Source: DATFNI01 sp963712305 (GTDB lineage Bacteria > Bacteroidota > Rhodothermia > Balneolales > DATFMH01). Taken from it: a stretch of 64,000 nucleotides of DNA. The stretch lies in the NCBI GenBank assembly GCA_963712305.1, contig CAVQHI010000002.1, positions 744,001 to 808,000 on the forward strand, given 5' to 3'. The position numbers were made by a program, and so were the translations under genes. The first letter of the stretch is position 1. Every line of letters begins with the position of its first letter. The notes under the pieces are model-generated. The model ran no database searches. It was given only the letters and a program-made list of their open reading frames with translations, and was not told the origin of the DNA. Below are positions 62,722 to 64,000 of the stretch, piece after piece.

Positions 62722-64000
62722 ATGAAGCGAATTACGGCTTATTTTGCCTTTCTTTTATTTCTGCTGACTATCACTGTGGCCATCACAAGCATTCCACAAC
62801 AGGTTCATGCCCAGCAGATGCAACAACTTGAGAATATCGATTTTTCACAGGTTAACGTGGATAATCTGAGTGATCAGCAGATTATAGATATCATTCAGAG
62901 AGCCCAAAGTCGTGGAATGAGTGTAAGTGACCTTGAGAACCTGGCATCTGCCAGGGGAATGCCCGCCAGCGAGCTGCAAAAATTCCAACAACGTGTGATG
63001 GATATCCAGTCAAAAGGCGGGTTGCAATCACAAGGTGCCGGCGTCGATACGACCGCTCAGAGCCGCATGCCGATGAATTTTAAAAATCTGATTGATCACC
63101 GTACTGCTCCTTTCCAGAAAAATATGACAGGGACTCCTGGAACATCGTCTAAGAATAAGCCTCAAATATTTGGTGCTGACCTTTTCAACCAGAAAAAACT
63201 GACTTTTGCTCCCTCGATGAATATTCCTACTCCTAAGGATTATCAATTAGGACCCGGGGATCAGCTTGTGATCAATATTTGGGGTGCTGCTCAAATGACA
63301 TACCAGGAGACTGTCTCTCCTGATGGGACGATTTCTATTAGCAACATTGGTCCAATCTATCTAAATGGTTTGAAAATTGATCAGGCCAGTGATCGTATCA
63401 TTAAACGACTTACCGAGATTTACTCAGGTCTGAGTCCCAATAATCCCCGAAAACGTAATACGTATGCCGATATAACACTTGGTAAAATCCGCAGCATAAA
63501 TGTGAATATAATTGGCGAGGTGCAGGCACCGGGGACTTACACTTTGTCGAGTTTGTCGACAGTATTTAATGCGTTGTATATGTGTGGCGGCCCCTCAGCC
63601 AACGGATCTTTTCGATCGATTGAGGTTATTCGGAACAACGAGGTTATCGATAGTGTCGACGTCTACGACTTTCTGCTGTATGGAAAGACATCAAGTAATA
63701 TTCGTCTTCAGGACCAGGACATCATTAAGGTAGATCCATACAGAAGCCATGTTTATATAGGGGGACAGGTGAAAAGGTCCCGTTTATTTGAAATCAATGA
63801 TGATGAAACCCTGGCAAATGCATTTCGGTTTGCCGGTGGATTTACCGACAGTGCTTACACAGGACGAGTTAAAGTGTATCGAAATACACCAACGGAAATG
63901 AAAATCGTTAGCGTTAATCAATCCGATTTTCAAACGTTCAAACTTCAAAATGGGGACAGGGTTTTTGTAGGGACGATACTGGACCGTTTTGAAAATATGG
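62722..64000 (+). CDS. Polysaccharide biosynthesis/export protein, SLBB domain (partial)
   Basis: The gene is open from ATG 62722 to the window end, so it is cut off at its 3' end (more than 420 residues). A signal peptide (about 1-35, ending HAQQ) is followed by a Gln-rich segment, then a poly-export domain beginning YQLGPGDQLVINIWG at about residue 174. SLBB-type domains follow with IIGEVQAPGTYTL near 260 and YIGGQVKRSRLFEINDDETL near 340. This is the Wza-like outer membrane exporter of capsule or exopolysaccharide. The nearby GT2 gene fits a glycan locus that probably continues beyond the window. Confidence 0.88.
   Translation, partial: MKRITAYFAFLLFLLTITVAITSIPQQVHAQQMQQLENIDFSQVNVDNLSDQQIIDIIQRAQSRGMSVSDLENLASARGMPASELQKFQQRVMDIQSKGGLQSQGAGVDTTAQSRMPMNFKNLIDHRTAPFQKNMTGTPGTSSKNKPQIFGADLFNQKKLTFAPSMNIPTPKDYQLGPGDQLVINIWGAAQMTYQETVSPDGTISISNIGPIYLNGLKIDQASDRIIKRLTEIYSGLSPNNPRKRNTYADITLGKIRSINVNIIGEVQAPGTYTLSSLSTVFNALYMCGGPSANGSFRSIEVIRNNEVIDSVDVYDFLLYGKTSSNIRLQDQDIIKVDPYRSHVYIGGQVKRSRLFEINDDETLANAFRFAGGFTDSAYTGRVKVYRNTPTEMKIVSVNQSDFQTFKLQNGDRVFVGTILDRFENM

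Overview
The window looks like chromosomal DNA of a bacterium from the Bacteroidota/Ignavibacteria/Balneola-Rhodothermia part of the FCB group. The evidence is a secreted protein with a type IX secretion (T9SS) C-terminal domain that begins with the NYPNPFNP sequence common in that group, a DUF4296 lipoprotein, a single-polypeptide cytochrome b succinate dehydrogenase (C-A-B order), a bacillithiol deacetylase (BshB1), and an RNA polymerase omega gene between gmk and coaBC. Base composition is moderate, roughly mid-40s percent GC by eye. GTG and TTG starts occur (comF, udk, a GT2 glycosyltransferase). No rRNA, CRISPR array, phage or intact transposase is visible. Most of the window is conserved housekeeping DNA.

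Layout. 1-6.3 kb: ctaB, a possible small MITE, then a plus-strand run comF, membrane protein, histidine phosphatase, ubiE/menG, fabZ, panB, surE, closed by a strong bidirectional terminator. 6.3-9.7 kb (minus): T9SS-tailed protein, lipase and a divergent polysaccharide deacetylase. 10-13.9 kb: amidase, udk, coaX, SDR, DUF4296 lipoprotein. 13.9-19.5 kb (minus): recQ and the sdhCAB operon, with a REPIN-like palindromic pair between them. 19.7-25.8 kb (plus): YigZ, cobalamin adenosyltransferase, glmM, then yicC-gmk-rpoZ-coaBC. 25.9-36.8 kb: envelope and accessory genes (polysaccharide deacetylase, acetyltransferase-like protein, M49-like metallopeptidase, pfkA, an orphan HTH protein, a large XRE/ImmA-like regulator with apparent operators, a candidate small RNA, and a glycosidase-like lipoprotein).

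37.4-50.1 kb holds a cytochrome c-FTR1 iron permease fusion, a NUDIX hydrolase, a CDP-alcohol phosphatidyltransferase, ftsY, an exported TPR-CHAT protease, a small membrane protein with a flavin disulfide reductase, a subtilase lipoprotein and a BNR-repeat lipoprotein. 50.1-58.5 kb: sucD, dnaG, a DUF3047 protein, inositol monophosphatase, bshB1 and two MacB-type permeases. 58.6-59.5 kb: six tRNA genes (Pro, Arg, Cys, Glu, His, Glu). 59.5-64 kb: GT2 glycosyltransferase, MerR regulator, LON-like protein, MBL-fold hydrolase, and the 5' part of a polysaccharide export (Wza-like) gene that runs off the end.

No complete new multi-gene system stands out. The signals most worth following are (i) the 34.1-34.55 kb interval, with repeated AGCGAA/TTCGCT operators beside the XRE/ImmA-like regulator and an orphan plus-strand terminator that closes a hairpin-rich candidate sRNA; (ii) the stand-alone exported TPR-CHAT protease with an intact His-Cys dyad; (iii) the cytochrome c-FTR1 fusion; (iv) Asn at position 103 of PfkA, where Asp is usual; and (v) two or three families of small palindromic repeats.
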